Origin: Lachnospiraceae bacterium
GTDB taxonomy: Bacteria; Bacillota; Clostridia; Lachnospirales; Lachnospiraceae
DNA length: 27,412 nt
NCBI GenBank assembly: GCA_900770225.1
Contig: CAAGJU010000160.1
Span: 1 to 27,412, forward strand
Direction: 5' to 3'
Shown here: one piece after another, positions 1-6,494 of the stretch
Numbering within the stretch: position 1 is the stretch's first letter
Layout: each line of letters opens with the position of its first letter
Notes under the pieces: model-generated
The model's input: only the letters and a program-made list of their open reading frames with translations
Told to the model about the DNA's origin: nothing
Database searches by the model: none
Position numbers and translations under genes: made by a program

Positions 1-127
1 ACAGATGCCTCCAACCCGCAACCATCCGCAGACGCCGGTGGTTGGCGAGTACGAGCGCAGCGATGGACGAGCTTACCACCGCTGCGTCGAGGACGAGCGA
101 GAGCGTGTTGCGGGTGGAGGCATCTGT
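1..127. repeat. 127-bp palindromic-ended intergenic repeat, copy 1
   Basis: This element matches 4114-4240 at 124 of 127 positions without gaps. Its ends form an inverted repeat of about 21 bp (ACAGATGCCTCC... pairing with ...GGAGGCATCTGT), with one unpaired A. Inside, CGCAG plus CGGTGGT (from position 28) can pair with ACCACCG plus CTGCG (about 76-87), so a long branched hairpin is possible. It contains no convincing ORF. It lies directly upstream of the lemA promoter. The left flank is outside the window, so a target-site duplication cannot be judged. It could be a MITE-like element or a structured RNA. Confidence 0.85.
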
Positions 128-146
128 ATTCTGGAAATAATGGCAG

Positions 147-176
147 TTGTCTTTTGCTCTCCGTTCCCGGTATAAT
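147..176 (+). promoter_or_regulatory. Sigma-A-type promoter for lemA
   Basis: TTGTCT (147-152) and a perfect TATAAT (171-176) are separated by 18 bp. They lie 63 bp upstream of the lemA start and just after the 127-bp repeat. Confidence 0.7.
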
Positions 177-238
177 CAGAGAGAAGCAATTTGTTGAAAA
201 AAGCAGGATGTTAACACAGTATGACAGGAGGGTAGCAA

Positions 239-793
239 ATGATTGCAGGAATTATCATCGGTGTGATCGCACTGATCATCGTTATTTTTCTGATCAGTAC
301 CTACAACGGACTCGTCGGCAGACGGAATCAGGTGGAAGAAGCATTTTCCACGATGGATGTATACCTGAAGAAGCGGTATGACCTGATCCCGAACCTTGTC
401 GAGACGGTCAAGGGCTATGCGTCGCATGAGAAGGAAACACTGGAGAAGGTAATCCAGGCGAGAAATTCCGCTGTACAGGCAAAGGATGCGGCAGATGTCA
501 TCCGGAGCAATGAAACGCTCGGACAGAGCCTGCGCGGTATTTTTGCCCTCGCTGAGAATTATCCGGAACTCAAGGCCAATACCAATTTCCTTGAGCTTCA
601 GCAGCAGCTCCGGCAGGTGGAAGAGGATATCGCCAACGCCCGCAAGTACTACAACGGCTGCGTGAAAGCCTACAACGACAAGACCATGATGTTCCCGTCC
701 AATATCGTGGCCAATATGTTCGGCTTTAAGAAGGCGGCCATGTATGAAGTCGCTGATGCTGCGGAGCGCGAGAACGTCAAAGTCTCCTTCTGA
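239..793 (+). CDS. lemA: LemA family protein
   Basis: This 184-residue protein has the typical LemA layout. An N-terminal membrane helix (about residues 2-22) is followed by a family-typical segment with RRNQVEEAFSTMDVYLKKR and DLIPNLVETVKGY, then a long helical domain. The length is normal for the family. The start ATG is preceded by ACAGGAGGGTAGCAA, a strong ribosome-binding site. LemA proteins are membrane-anchored with a helical bundle; their biochemical role is not settled. The next gene encodes a DUF2207 protein, a frequent partner of LemA, so the two probably form an operon driven by the promoter at 147-176. Identification is confident, function is not. Confidence 0.92.
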   Translation: MIAGIIIGVIALIIVIFLISTYNGLVGRRNQVEEAFSTMDVYLKKRYDLIPNLVETVKGYASHEKETLEKVIQARNSAVQAKDAADVIRSNETLGQSLRGIFALAENYPELKANTNFLELQQQLRQVEEDIANARKYYNGCVKAYNDKTMMFPSNIVANMFGFKKAAMYEVADAAERENVKVSF

Positions 794-804
794 GTGCTTC
801 TGTG

Positions 805-836
805 TGACACGTGAAGGCGCTGTTTTGTACGTGTCA
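805..836. repeat. Inverted repeat between lemA and the DUF2207 gene
   Basis: TGACACGT (805-812) and ACGTGTCA (829-836) form perfect 8-bp arms around a 16-bp spacer. No U-tract follows, so it is not an obvious terminator. It could be an RNA processing or stability hairpin within the operon, or an operator. Confidence 0.4.
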
Positions 837-913
837 TGACAGTCCGGCAGATAAAAAGTCTGCGGGTGACTCACTCGCAGAAAAATAAACATGAGGTGAC
901 GGGAGGGCAACAT

Positions 914-2935
914 ATGCACAGGCAGCCTGCTGTCAATAAATGGATACATTTCGTCATTGTGCAGCTGATGATCCTTGCTGTGCTTTTTCTTGTGGCAATG
1001 CCGGCTTATGCGGGGAACGGAACAGGGCCGGATGCTGACTCTGCGAATGCATTCGTAACAACGGCGGATGGAACAGCATCCTATACAGATGCCGCGTCAG
1101 ACGTCATAGAAACAGCTGATGCATCGGGCGGTTCATCTGCGGATATCATCGCGGAAGAGACCGATTACTATATCAAGTCTCTGGACGTGGACATTACGGT
1201 GCACGAAGACAACGTCTATGATGTAACAGAGACCTATGTCTACGATTTTATCGAACCGCACCACGGTCCGGTGAGGGAGATCCCCACAAACCACTACCGC
1301 GAGTACGGGGATGGTAAGAAAAGCTATGTCATCGCGCGTGTCTCGGATTTTCAGGTGACGAGCCCTGATGCGAATACCGAGGTCAGCGAAGACGACGGCG
1401 CTTATTACATCGGTTCATCTGATGAGGACTACACGGGTGAACATACCTATGTGATGAGCTACACCTACAGTATTCTGAGCCCGGACCCTCTCGATGATGC
1501 CGATGAGCTGTATTACAACATCGTCGGTACCGGATGGGCCTGCCCGATCGCTTCGGTCTCGTGGCGGATCACGATGCCATCGGCCTTTGACGCTGATAAA
1601 GTCGGCTATTCTGTCGGTACGTCCGGTACTGCGGGCTATGATCCGGATGAACTGACATCCGCTGTTGACGGGCTCGTGATCACAGGACAGTATCATACGG
1701 CGCTGTATCCCTATGAGGGCATCACCATCCGGTGCGAGCTGCCGGACGGATATTTTGTCTTCCATTCACACAGCACTGCGGCGTGGATCGCCATTGCGGC
1801 GCTGCTCCTGATCCCGCTGATCGCACTTCTCAGGAACTGGAAGCGGGGCAGACGGCATGTGGTGCCGGTCGTGAATTTTTACCCGCCGAAGGGCATGAAT
1901 CCTCTCGATGTCGAAGAAATCTGGAGCGGCAAGACAGAGCACAAGGTGGCGCTGATCCCCTATCTGGCGGATCGCGGCTACATCTGCATCGAGGAGCCTT
2001 CTGTGGGCAAGGTGCAGTTCAAGCTGATGAACAATGATTTTTCCGCGCTGAAACCGGATGAAAAGGTTTTTCTGGAGGGTATGTTCCCGGGCAGCAGGAA
2101 AGTCGGTGCGGTTTCTACCGCCGACGGGCTGGAATACACGTTCCACGAGACGATGGATATGGTCGGCGAGATGCACAGTGAAAGCGCCGGAAGGCAGATC
2201 CACGGAAAGGGACTGCAGGCGTTTCTGTATGTTCTTGCGGTTGCCGAGATGACGGTCTGCCCGGCGATCTATACTGCCTGGGTGGCTTATACGGATGACA
2301 TGAGCAGTGCCATGTGGTTCGGCATAATCACAGTGGCGGCCGCGATACTCTGCGGAATCCTCGTGTATCGGAAGAAAAAATACAGCGAACACCCCAAAAG
2401 GAGTGTCGTGCACATGATCGTCTGCGCTCTGCTGCTGGCTATGCTGTTTGTTTTTGTCTGCGGACTGTATTCTGTGACAGCTGCGCTGCTGATGCTGGCC
2501 GCCGGCTGCCTGAATTTCCTCGCAGCCGGCTGTGCCGCTTACAGAACAGAGGAAAATCTGAAATATTACGGCGATGTGCTGGGTTACAGGAATTTTATCG
2601 AGAAAGCGGAGCTCAGCCAGCTGAAGATGCTGAGTCAGGAAAATCCGTCTTATTTTTACTTCACGCTGGCGTATGCTTATGTGTTTGATCTGGAGAATCA
2701 GTGGATCTCACAGTTCGAGAAATATAATATCCCCGTGCCGGAACCGCCGTGGTATTACGGCTACCGTCCTTTTACCTATATGGCGTTCCGGGACGATTTC
2801 CATCATATGATGCAGTCCTCGTCCGTAGCTATGAATGCGACGCCGCCCTCAGAGAGCGGCGGGAACTTCGGCGGCTTCTCGGGCGGAGGATTCTCCGGCG
2901 GAGGTTCCGGCGGAGGCGGCGGTGGCGCATGGTGA
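914..2935 (+). CDS. DUF2207 family membrane protein
   Basis: I choose the ATG at 914 because GAGGTGACGGGAGGGCAAC lies just upstream and because this start gives a clean signal peptide (residues 1-33, ending AMPAYA). That makes 673 residues; an in-frame ATG at 836 would add 26. The extracellular part (about 34-285) has the DUF2207 fold signature around YVYDFIEPHHGPVREIP. One membrane helix follows at about 289-307 (AAWIAIAALLLIPLIALL). A cytoplasmic domain comes next, then paired hydrophobic segments near 436-475 and 500-540. The tail is extremely Gly/Ser rich (GGFSGGGFSGGG...GGGGGGAW), as is usual in this family. It is probably co-transcribed with lemA. Its cellular role is not established; an envelope function is inferred. 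Confidence 0.88.
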   Translation: MHRQPAVNKWIHFVIVQLMILAVLFLVAMPAYAGNGTGPDADSANAFVTTADGTASYTDAASDVIETADASGGSSADIIAEETDYYIKSLDVDITVHEDNVYDVTETYVYDFIEPHHGPVREIPTNHYREYGDGKKSYVIARVSDFQVTSPDANTEVSEDDGAYYIGSSDEDYTGEHTYVMSYTYSILSPDPLDDADELYYNIVGTGWACPIASVSWRITMPSAFDADKVGYSVGTSGTAGYDPDELTSAVDGLVITGQYHTALYPYEGITIRCELPDGYFVFHSHSTAAWIAIAALLLIPLIALLRNWKRGRRHVVPVVNFYPPKGMNPLDVEEIWSGKTEHKVALIPYLADRGYICIEEPSVGKVQFKLMNNDFSALKPDEKVFLEGMFPGSRKVGAVSTADGLEYTFHETMDMVGEMHSESAGRQIHGKGLQAFLYVLAVAEMTVCPAIYTAWVAYTDDMSSAMWFGIITVAAAILCGILVYRKKKYSEHPKRSVVHMIVCALLLAMLFVFVCGLYSVTAALLMLAAGCLNFLAAGCAAYRTEENLKYYGDVLGYRNFIEKAELSQLKMLSQENPSYFYFTLAYAYVFDLENQWISQFEKYNIPVPEPPWYYGYRPFTYMAFRDDFHHMMQSSSVAMNATPPSESGGNFGGFSGGGFSGGGSGGGGGGAW

Positions 2936-2967
2936 GCGGTACGGCGGTGGCGCCTGGTGATCGGTGC
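2918..2967. repeat. 25-bp tandem duplication across the DUF2207 stop codon
   Basis: Unit 1 (2918-2942) and unit 2 (2943-2967) match at 22 of 25 positions. Unit 1 contains the last codons (GGGAW) and the TGA stop. Because 25 is not a multiple of three, the second unit is not a continuation of the reading frame. Confidence 0.75.
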
Positions 2968-3056
2968 AGTTCAGTTATGACACCATATTGCGGTGCCTGT
3001 GATCGCAATGCTGCACATGACGGGGTACTGATCGTCGGAGTGTGTTAAGAATGTAA

Positions 3057-3848
3057 TCAGGAACGGTTCCACGTTCCGTTTTTGATCTGTTCATTGATGC
3101 CGGTGAGGTCTTTGATCACTTCGCCGGCAATGATCATACCCGCAACCGGCGGTACAAAAGCAATGCTGCCCGGAATGTCGCGCCGCTCCGTGCACTTGTG
3201 TTTGGCGCCGGGCGGACAGATGCAGTGGGTGCGGCAGCTGTTGGCCATATCGTCGAGCGGCCGGATCGGCTTCTCCTCGGAGTAGACGACCTTCAGGTGC
3301 CTTACGTGCCGCTTTTTCATTTCGTGCCGCATGACCTTGGCCAGCGGGCACATTTTTGTCTTGTAAATATCAGCCACGCGGAATTGTGTGGGGTCGAGCT
3401 TGTTGCCGGCGCCCATGCAGCTGATTACGGGCACATTGTTTTGCTTGGCCTTCATGATGATCTCGATCTTCGCCGTCACGGTATCTACCGCATCCACGAC
3501 GTAATCATATTCATCAAAAGGAAATTCATCAGCGTTCTCCGGCAGGAAAAATGTCTTGTGCAACGTTATGTCCGCCCTGGGATTGATCTCCAGCATGCGC
3601 TCCTTCATGACATCGGCTTTGTCCCGTCCAACGGTCTTACGGGTGGCGATGATCTGACGGTTCAGATTGGTCAGGCAGACCTGGTCGTCATCGATCAGGT
3701 CGAAGTGTCCCACGCCGCTGCGCACCAGGGCCTCGCAGCAGTAACCGCCGACGCCGCCGATGCCGAAAACGGCGACGTGCGAATTTTTAAGGATTTCCAT
3801 GGCTTCGTCGCCAAGAAGCAGAGTGGTTCGGGAAAACTGATTCAACAT
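3057..3848 (-). CDS. tcdA: tRNA threonylcarbamoyladenosine dehydratase (TcdA/YgdL-like ThiF family)
   Basis: This 263-residue protein of the ThiF/MoeB/E1 superfamily uses ATP to cyclise t6A in tRNA to ct6A in characterised TcdA enzymes. The sequence shows the N-terminal FSRTTLLLG, the nucleotide-binding glycine motif FGIGGVGGYCCEALVRSG, DLIDDDQVCLTNLNRQ, DYVVDAVDTVTAKI, SCMGAGNKLDPT and a C-terminal FVPPVAGMIIAGEV. All are typical of the family, and the length equals that of E. coli TcdA. I choose the ATG at 3848 because AGAGAGG lies about 8 bp upstream and homologues begin at MLNQFSR. The open frame runs a further 65 codons upstream into palindromic DNA and is probably not translated. The gene is monocistronic and convergent with DUF2207. 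Confidence 0.9.
   Translation of the reverse strand: MLNQFSRTTLLLGDEAMEILKNSHVAVFGIGGVGGYCCEALVRSGVGHFDLIDDDQVCLTNLNRQIIATRKTVGRDKADVMKERMLEINPRADITLHKTFFLPENADEFPFDEYDYVVDAVDTVTAKIEIIMKAKQNNVPVISCMGAGNKLDPTQFRVADIYKTKMCPLAKVMRHEMKKRHVRHLKVVYSEEKPIRPLDDMANSCRTHCICPPGAKHKCTERRDIPGSIAFVPPVAGMIIAGEVIKDLTGINEQIKNGTWNRS
3060..3083 (+). terminator. Intrinsic terminator of the lemA-DUF2207 unit
   Basis: GGAACG (3060-3065) pairs with CGTTCC (3072-3077) across a 6-nt loop and is followed by GTTTTT. It sits inside the 3' end of the convergent tcdA gene, so the terminator and the last tcdA codons share sequence. Confidence 0.6.
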
Positions 3849-3883
3849 GCGGATTGCCTCTCTTTTCTGTGCCGGCTGTGTAC

Positions 3884-3920
3884 AACGAGATAAAACACGC
3901 TTCGCGAGTTTTATCTCGTT
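3884..3920. repeat. Near-perfect 16-bp-stem palindrome with a GAA loop on the minus strand
   Basis: AACGAGATAAAAC (3884-3896) and GTTTTATCTCGTT (3908-3920) are exact reverse complements. Inside them CGC and GCG enclose TTC, which reads GAA on the minus strand. One A/A mismatch separates the outer and inner stems. It lies in the putative 5' leader of tcdA. It belongs to the group of GAA-loop hairpins described in the findings. Confidence 0.7.
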
Positions 3921-3933
3921 ATCGCGACGTTCG

Positions 3934-3966
3934 CCACACTCGATCACTACGTGATCGGATGTGGCT
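3934..3966. repeat. Nested palindrome upstream of tcdA
   Basis: CGATCAC (3941-3947) and GTGATCG (3951-3957) enclose TAC. An outer CCACA/TGTGG pair extends the stem. No U-tract is present. It lies 14 bp beyond the 3884-3920 palindrome. Confidence 0.5.
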
Positions 3967-4113
3967 CTCTGTTCGCGTAAATAAATTGCCGATGAATTCG
4001 TATCATCAGGCATGTATGACAGTTCTACTATGGATTCCGGCATTTGTCAATTCTGTACAGAGTTACTGCCTACATATCTTTGACTTTATGATTTGGGCAG
4101 GACATCCAGATAC

Positions 4114-4240
4114 ACAGATGCTTCCAACCCGCAACCATCCGCAGACGCCGGTGGTTGGCGAGTACGAGCGAAGCGATGGACGAGCTTACCACCGCTGCGT
4201 CGAGGACGAGCGAGAGCGTGTTGCGGGTGGAAGCATCTGT
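4114..4240. repeat. 127-bp palindromic-ended intergenic repeat, copy 2
   Basis: Same length and orientation as copy 1 at 1-127, with differences at only three positions: element positions 9, 58 and 119. Positions 9 and 119 are opposite each other in the terminal stem. Copy 1 has C-G there and copy 2 has T-A, so pairing is preserved. TTCTGGA follows one base beyond the right end of both copies. It lies 114 bp upstream of the glutamine synthetase start. Confidence 0.85.
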
Positions 4241-4262
4241 GTTCTGGAGTATTATGACCTCT

Positions 4263-4283
4263 ACTGAAATATGAGTATTCAGT
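4263..4283 (+). promoter_or_regulatory. Leader hairpin 1 of the glutamine synthetase gene
   Basis: ACTG(A)AATA pairs with TATTCAGT around a TGAG loop, with one bulged A. It lies 28 bp before the terminator-like hairpin. With that hairpin it could form a two-hairpin ANTAR target, but the loop does not clearly match the published hexaloop consensus (A at position 1, G at position 4). Confidence 0.4.
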
Positions 4284-4311
4284 AAGTGAACATAAAAAGC
4301 TACTATAGTTG

Positions 4312-4336
4312 AAGGCCGTCTGCAGAACGGCTTTTT
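4312..4336 (+). terminator. Terminator-like attenuator in the glutamine synthetase leader
   Basis: AAGGCCGT (4312-4319) pairs with ACGGCTTT (4327-4334) across a 7-nt loop, with one G-U pair, and runs into TTTTT (4332-4336). It ends five bases before the ribosome-binding site. A terminator between the promoter region and the gene suggests control by antitermination. The ANTAR protein encoded downstream is the natural candidate for the antiterminator. Confidence 0.6.
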
Positions 4337-4353
4337 CTCAGAAAGGAACAGAC

Positions 4354-5658
4354 ATGAGCAGATACACGAAAGAAGATATTTATAAGATCGTGGATGAAGA
4401 GGATGTGGAATTCATCCGCATGCAATTCTGTGATATTCTCGGCAAACCGAAAAATCTGGCCATCACCATGAGCCAGCTGGATAAAATCCTTTCCAATGAG
4501 TGTACATTCAGCGCAGCGCCTGTGGAAGGATATGAGGAGTGCACAGGACTGGTGACACTCCATCCGGATCTGGATACCTTCCAGATCTATCCGTGGCGCC
4601 CGCAGACCGGTAAGGTTGCCCGCATGTACTGTGACGTCTACGGGCCGGACGGAAAACCCTGGCCGGGAGATCCGAGACAGGTTCTCCGCCGCATTGTCAG
4701 ACAGGCAAAGGATATGGGGCTGGAGTTTGATATCAGGCCGGATCAGGAATTTTTCCTCTTCCACACCGATGAAGACGGCAGACCGACGACACATACGCAT
4801 GAGTATGCCGGCTATTCCGATGTGGCACCGCTTGATCTGGCGGAAAATGTGCGCCGCGATATCATTCTGACGCTAGAGGAGATGGACTTTGAGATCCTTG
4901 ATTCTCACCACGAGATCGCTCCCGCACAGCATGAGATCGATATTGCGGAGGGATGCGCCGATCGTGTGGCGGATCAGATCATGACGTTCCGCATGGTTGT
5001 CAAGACGATCTCCCAGAAACACGGCCTGTATGCCACGTTCCTGCCGAAGCCTACGGCGGAGGTCAATGGTTCGGCCATGGGGCTCCATGTGATCTGCCGG
5101 GATTCTCTGGGCAAAAATCTGTTTACCGGATCGGATCAGGATCATATGTCGGAGCTCGGTGAGCATTTCCTTGCCGGCGTGCTCAGCCATATGCGCGGCC
5201 TGACGCTGCTCACAAATCCGATCGTGAATTCGTACAAGCGTCTGATCCCCGGCTTCGATGCGCCGACGCATATCTCATGGTCAGACAACCTCTCGGATAA
5301 AAAATCTGTCATCCATGTGATCAGAAACGGGAATAACACAGAACTTTTCCTCCGCAATCCGGACGGCACATGCAACCCGTATCTGGCGATTGCAGGTATT
5401 CTCGCGGCCGGCATGGATGGCATTAACCGGAAACTTGTGCTGCCGGAGAAGGCAAAGGCAAATCAGGAGAAGGACTTTGTCGGTCTTCCGGAATCGATCA
5501 AGGAAGCCATCGAAGCATATCAGTCGGATCCGCTGATCCATGATGTGCTGGGAGATATGATCTATAAGGATTACCTCGATGAAAAGCTGAAGGAGTGGAA
5601 GGAGTTCCGTTCCGTTGTCACGAACTGGGAGATCAACCGTTATCTCGGCATTTACTGA
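4354..5658 (+). CDS. Divergent type I glutamine synthetase homologue
   Basis: The protein has 434 residues, close to the 440-445 of type I-alpha glutamine synthetases. Similarity is clear throughout: PDLDTFQIYPWRP, ENVRRD, HHEIAPAQHEID, TNPIVNSYKRLIPG and NPYLAIAGILAAG. Classical enzymes make glutamine from glutamate, ammonia and ATP. Here several key positions differ. The canonical FDGSS reads FSAAP (residues 52-56). The first metal ligand of PExEFF is Asp (D130). NGSGMH is altered to NGSAMGLH (238-245). The Glu two residues before the arginine of the ELRSPD motif is Phe (F332). It may therefore be a gamma-glutamyl ligase for another amine, or catalytically altered. I choose the ATG at 4354, after AGAAAGGAACAGAC. 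The ANTAR gene follows after 62 bp. Confidence 0.85.
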   Translation: MSRYTKEDIYKIVDEEDVEFIRMQFCDILGKPKNLAITMSQLDKILSNECTFSAAPVEGYEECTGLVTLHPDLDTFQIYPWRPQTGKVARMYCDVYGPDGKPWPGDPRQVLRRIVRQAKDMGLEFDIRPDQEFFLFHTDEDGRPTTHTHEYAGYSDVAPLDLAENVRRDIILTLEEMDFEILDSHHEIAPAQHEIDIAEGCADRVADQIMTFRMVVKTISQKHGLYATFLPKPTAEVNGSAMGLHVICRDSLGKNLFTGSDQDHMSELGEHFLAGVLSHMRGLTLLTNPIVNSYKRLIPGFDAPTHISWSDNLSDKKSVIHVIRNGNNTELFLRNPDGTCNPYLAIAGILAAGMDGINRKLVLPEKAKANQEKDFVGLPESIKEAIEAYQSDPLIHDVLGDMIYKDYLDEKLKEWKEFRSVVTNWEINRYLGIY

Positions 5659-5720
5659 AAATCCTGCCGGTAACCCCATGTTATGAATGACAGTACAGTA
5701 TTAGCAGGAGTTGTTAACCT

Positions 5721-6269
5721 TTGCAGAGTATTATTGTTGCCTATTATAAAGAGGAAGACGCCAGAAAAATCCGCTCGCTGCTGGCAAAACGGGGCATTGA
5801 GACGGCCGGGATCGCGACGACGGGAGCACAGGTGCTGTCGAAGATATCGGATCTTGACGAGGGCGTCGTCATATGCGGCTACCGTCTGAGAGACATGAAC
5901 TTTCTGGACCTGGCTGCATCGCTGCCTGAGCAGTTCCGGATGATGCTGATCTGTTCCCCGGACAAACTGGGAGATCAGGAAATACCGGAAAATGTCGTCT
6001 TCCTTTCCACACCTCTGAAAGTCGGGGAGCTGCTGCAGTCGCTGCAGGAAGTAACCGGCATCTACCGCTCGCGACGCAAGATTCATCTGCCGCCGGGGAG
6101 AAGCGCAGAGGATGTAGAAAAAATGAATAAGGCCAAGGCTATCCTGATGGAGCGCAACCACATGACGGAGCCGGAGGCTCACCGCTATCTGCAGAAGAGG
6201 GCGATGGACACCGGCACCGGGATTGTGGAAATCGCGGAAATGATCATCATGCTCGCCTCGGCGCAGTGA
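5721..6269 (+). CDS. ANTAR-domain RNA-binding response regulator
   Basis: This 182-residue protein starts at TTG, with AGGAG 10 bp upstream. Residues 1-120 resemble a receiver domain, but the position expected to hold the phosphoacceptor Asp reads VVICGYRLRD. It may therefore be a pseudo-receiver that does not use phosphorylation. The C-terminal 60 residues form a recognisable ANTAR domain (KAKAILMERNHMTEPEAHRYLQKRAM...IVEIAEMII). Known ANTAR proteins such as EutV and NasR bind paired RNA hairpins and prevent intrinsic termination. Position directly after a glutamine synthetase homologue whose leader carries a terminator suggests nitrogen-related antitermination control. A strong terminator overlaps its stop codon. 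Family confident, target inferred. Confidence 0.85.
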   Translation: MQSIIVAYYKEEDARKIRSLLAKRGIETAGIATTGAQVLSKISDLDEGVVICGYRLRDMNFLDLAASLPEQFRMMLICSPDKLGDQEIPENVVFLSTPLKVGELLQSLQEVTGIYRSRRKIHLPPGRSAEDVEKMNKAKAILMERNHMTEPEAHRYLQKRAMDTGTGIVEIAEMIIMLASAQ

Positions 6270-6305
6270 GATCCGTACGGCTGGTGTACGGATCTCTTTT
6301 TTTTT
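6269..6305 (+). terminator. Intrinsic terminator after the ANTAR gene
   Basis: AGATCCGTAC (6269-6278) and GTACGGATCT (6286-6295) form a perfect 10-bp stem with a 7-nt loop, followed by a run of nine T. The stem begins at the last base of the ANTAR stop codon. Confidence 0.93.
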
Positions 6306-6320
6306 CTTGCTCTCGTTTCC

Positions 6321-6352
6321 GGAAGTCACCATGTGTGACAGTGGCTGGCAAA
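6321..6352. repeat. 32-bp repeat upstream of the YesM-like kinase, copy 1
   Basis: It matches 12624-12655 at 27 of 32 positions (core CCATGTGTGA...AG...GCTGG). Both copies lie about 100-145 bp upstream of a regulatory gene. Confidence 0.5.
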
Positions 6353-6392
6353 GAGTGAGCAGTAACCATAGAAAAGAGCAATATACCCGCAC

Positions 6393-6436
6393 ATCTGGTA
6401 TGAATCTGGTAAATTTGATACAATATAGACAAATTT
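6393..6436. promoter_or_regulatory. Candidate operator cluster upstream of the kinase gene
   Basis: ATCTGGTA occurs at 6393-6400 and 6404-6411, an 11-bp period that places both on the same DNA face. An inverted repeat AAATTTG (6411-6417) and CAAATTT (6430-6436) overlaps the second copy. The site lies 27 bp upstream of a TATAAT. Direct repeats of this kind suit AraC-type response regulators, so autoregulation by the YesN-like protein is possible. Confidence 0.4.
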
Positions 6437-6462
6437 GCAGCCATCAATCTGAAATTTTTCGT

Positions 6463-6468
6463 TATAAT
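6463..6468 (+). promoter_or_regulatory. -10 element of the kinase-regulator operon
   Basis: A perfect TATAAT lies 27 bp before the kinase start, but no recognisable -35 box is found at 16-18 bp. A promoter with a good -10 and no -35 often depends on an activator, which fits the repeats just upstream. Confidence 0.5.
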
Positions 6469-6494
6469 GATAGCTGTATGGATGCAGGAATCAT

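Larger units (their letters stand above)
3849..4353. other. 505-bp gene-free region between tcdA and the glutamine synthetase gene
   Basis: This interval holds two palindromes (3884-3920 and 3934-3966), the second 127-bp repeat (4114-4240), and a leader with two hairpins (4263-4283 and 4312-4336) before the glutamine synthetase gene. A possible minus-strand promoter for tcdA has TTGACA (4050-4045) and TAGAAC (4027-4022) with 17-bp spacing; this is weak. No plausible coding sequence was seen. Confidence 0.6.

Noticed and set aside
3849..4043. 65-codon N-terminal extension of the tcdA product
   Set aside because: The extra codons cross two palindromes, homologues begin at MLNQFSR, and AGAGAGG precedes the inner ATG.
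3854..4267. Plus-strand open frame through the tcdA upstream region
   Set aside because: It runs through palindromes and the 127-bp repeat, has no good ribosome-binding site, and shows no protein-like composition.
4311..4336. Simple terminator of an upstream transcript
   Set aside because: The nearest upstream gene points the other way (tcdA, minus strand), so a plus-strand terminator here is better explained as an attenuator in the leader of the following gene.
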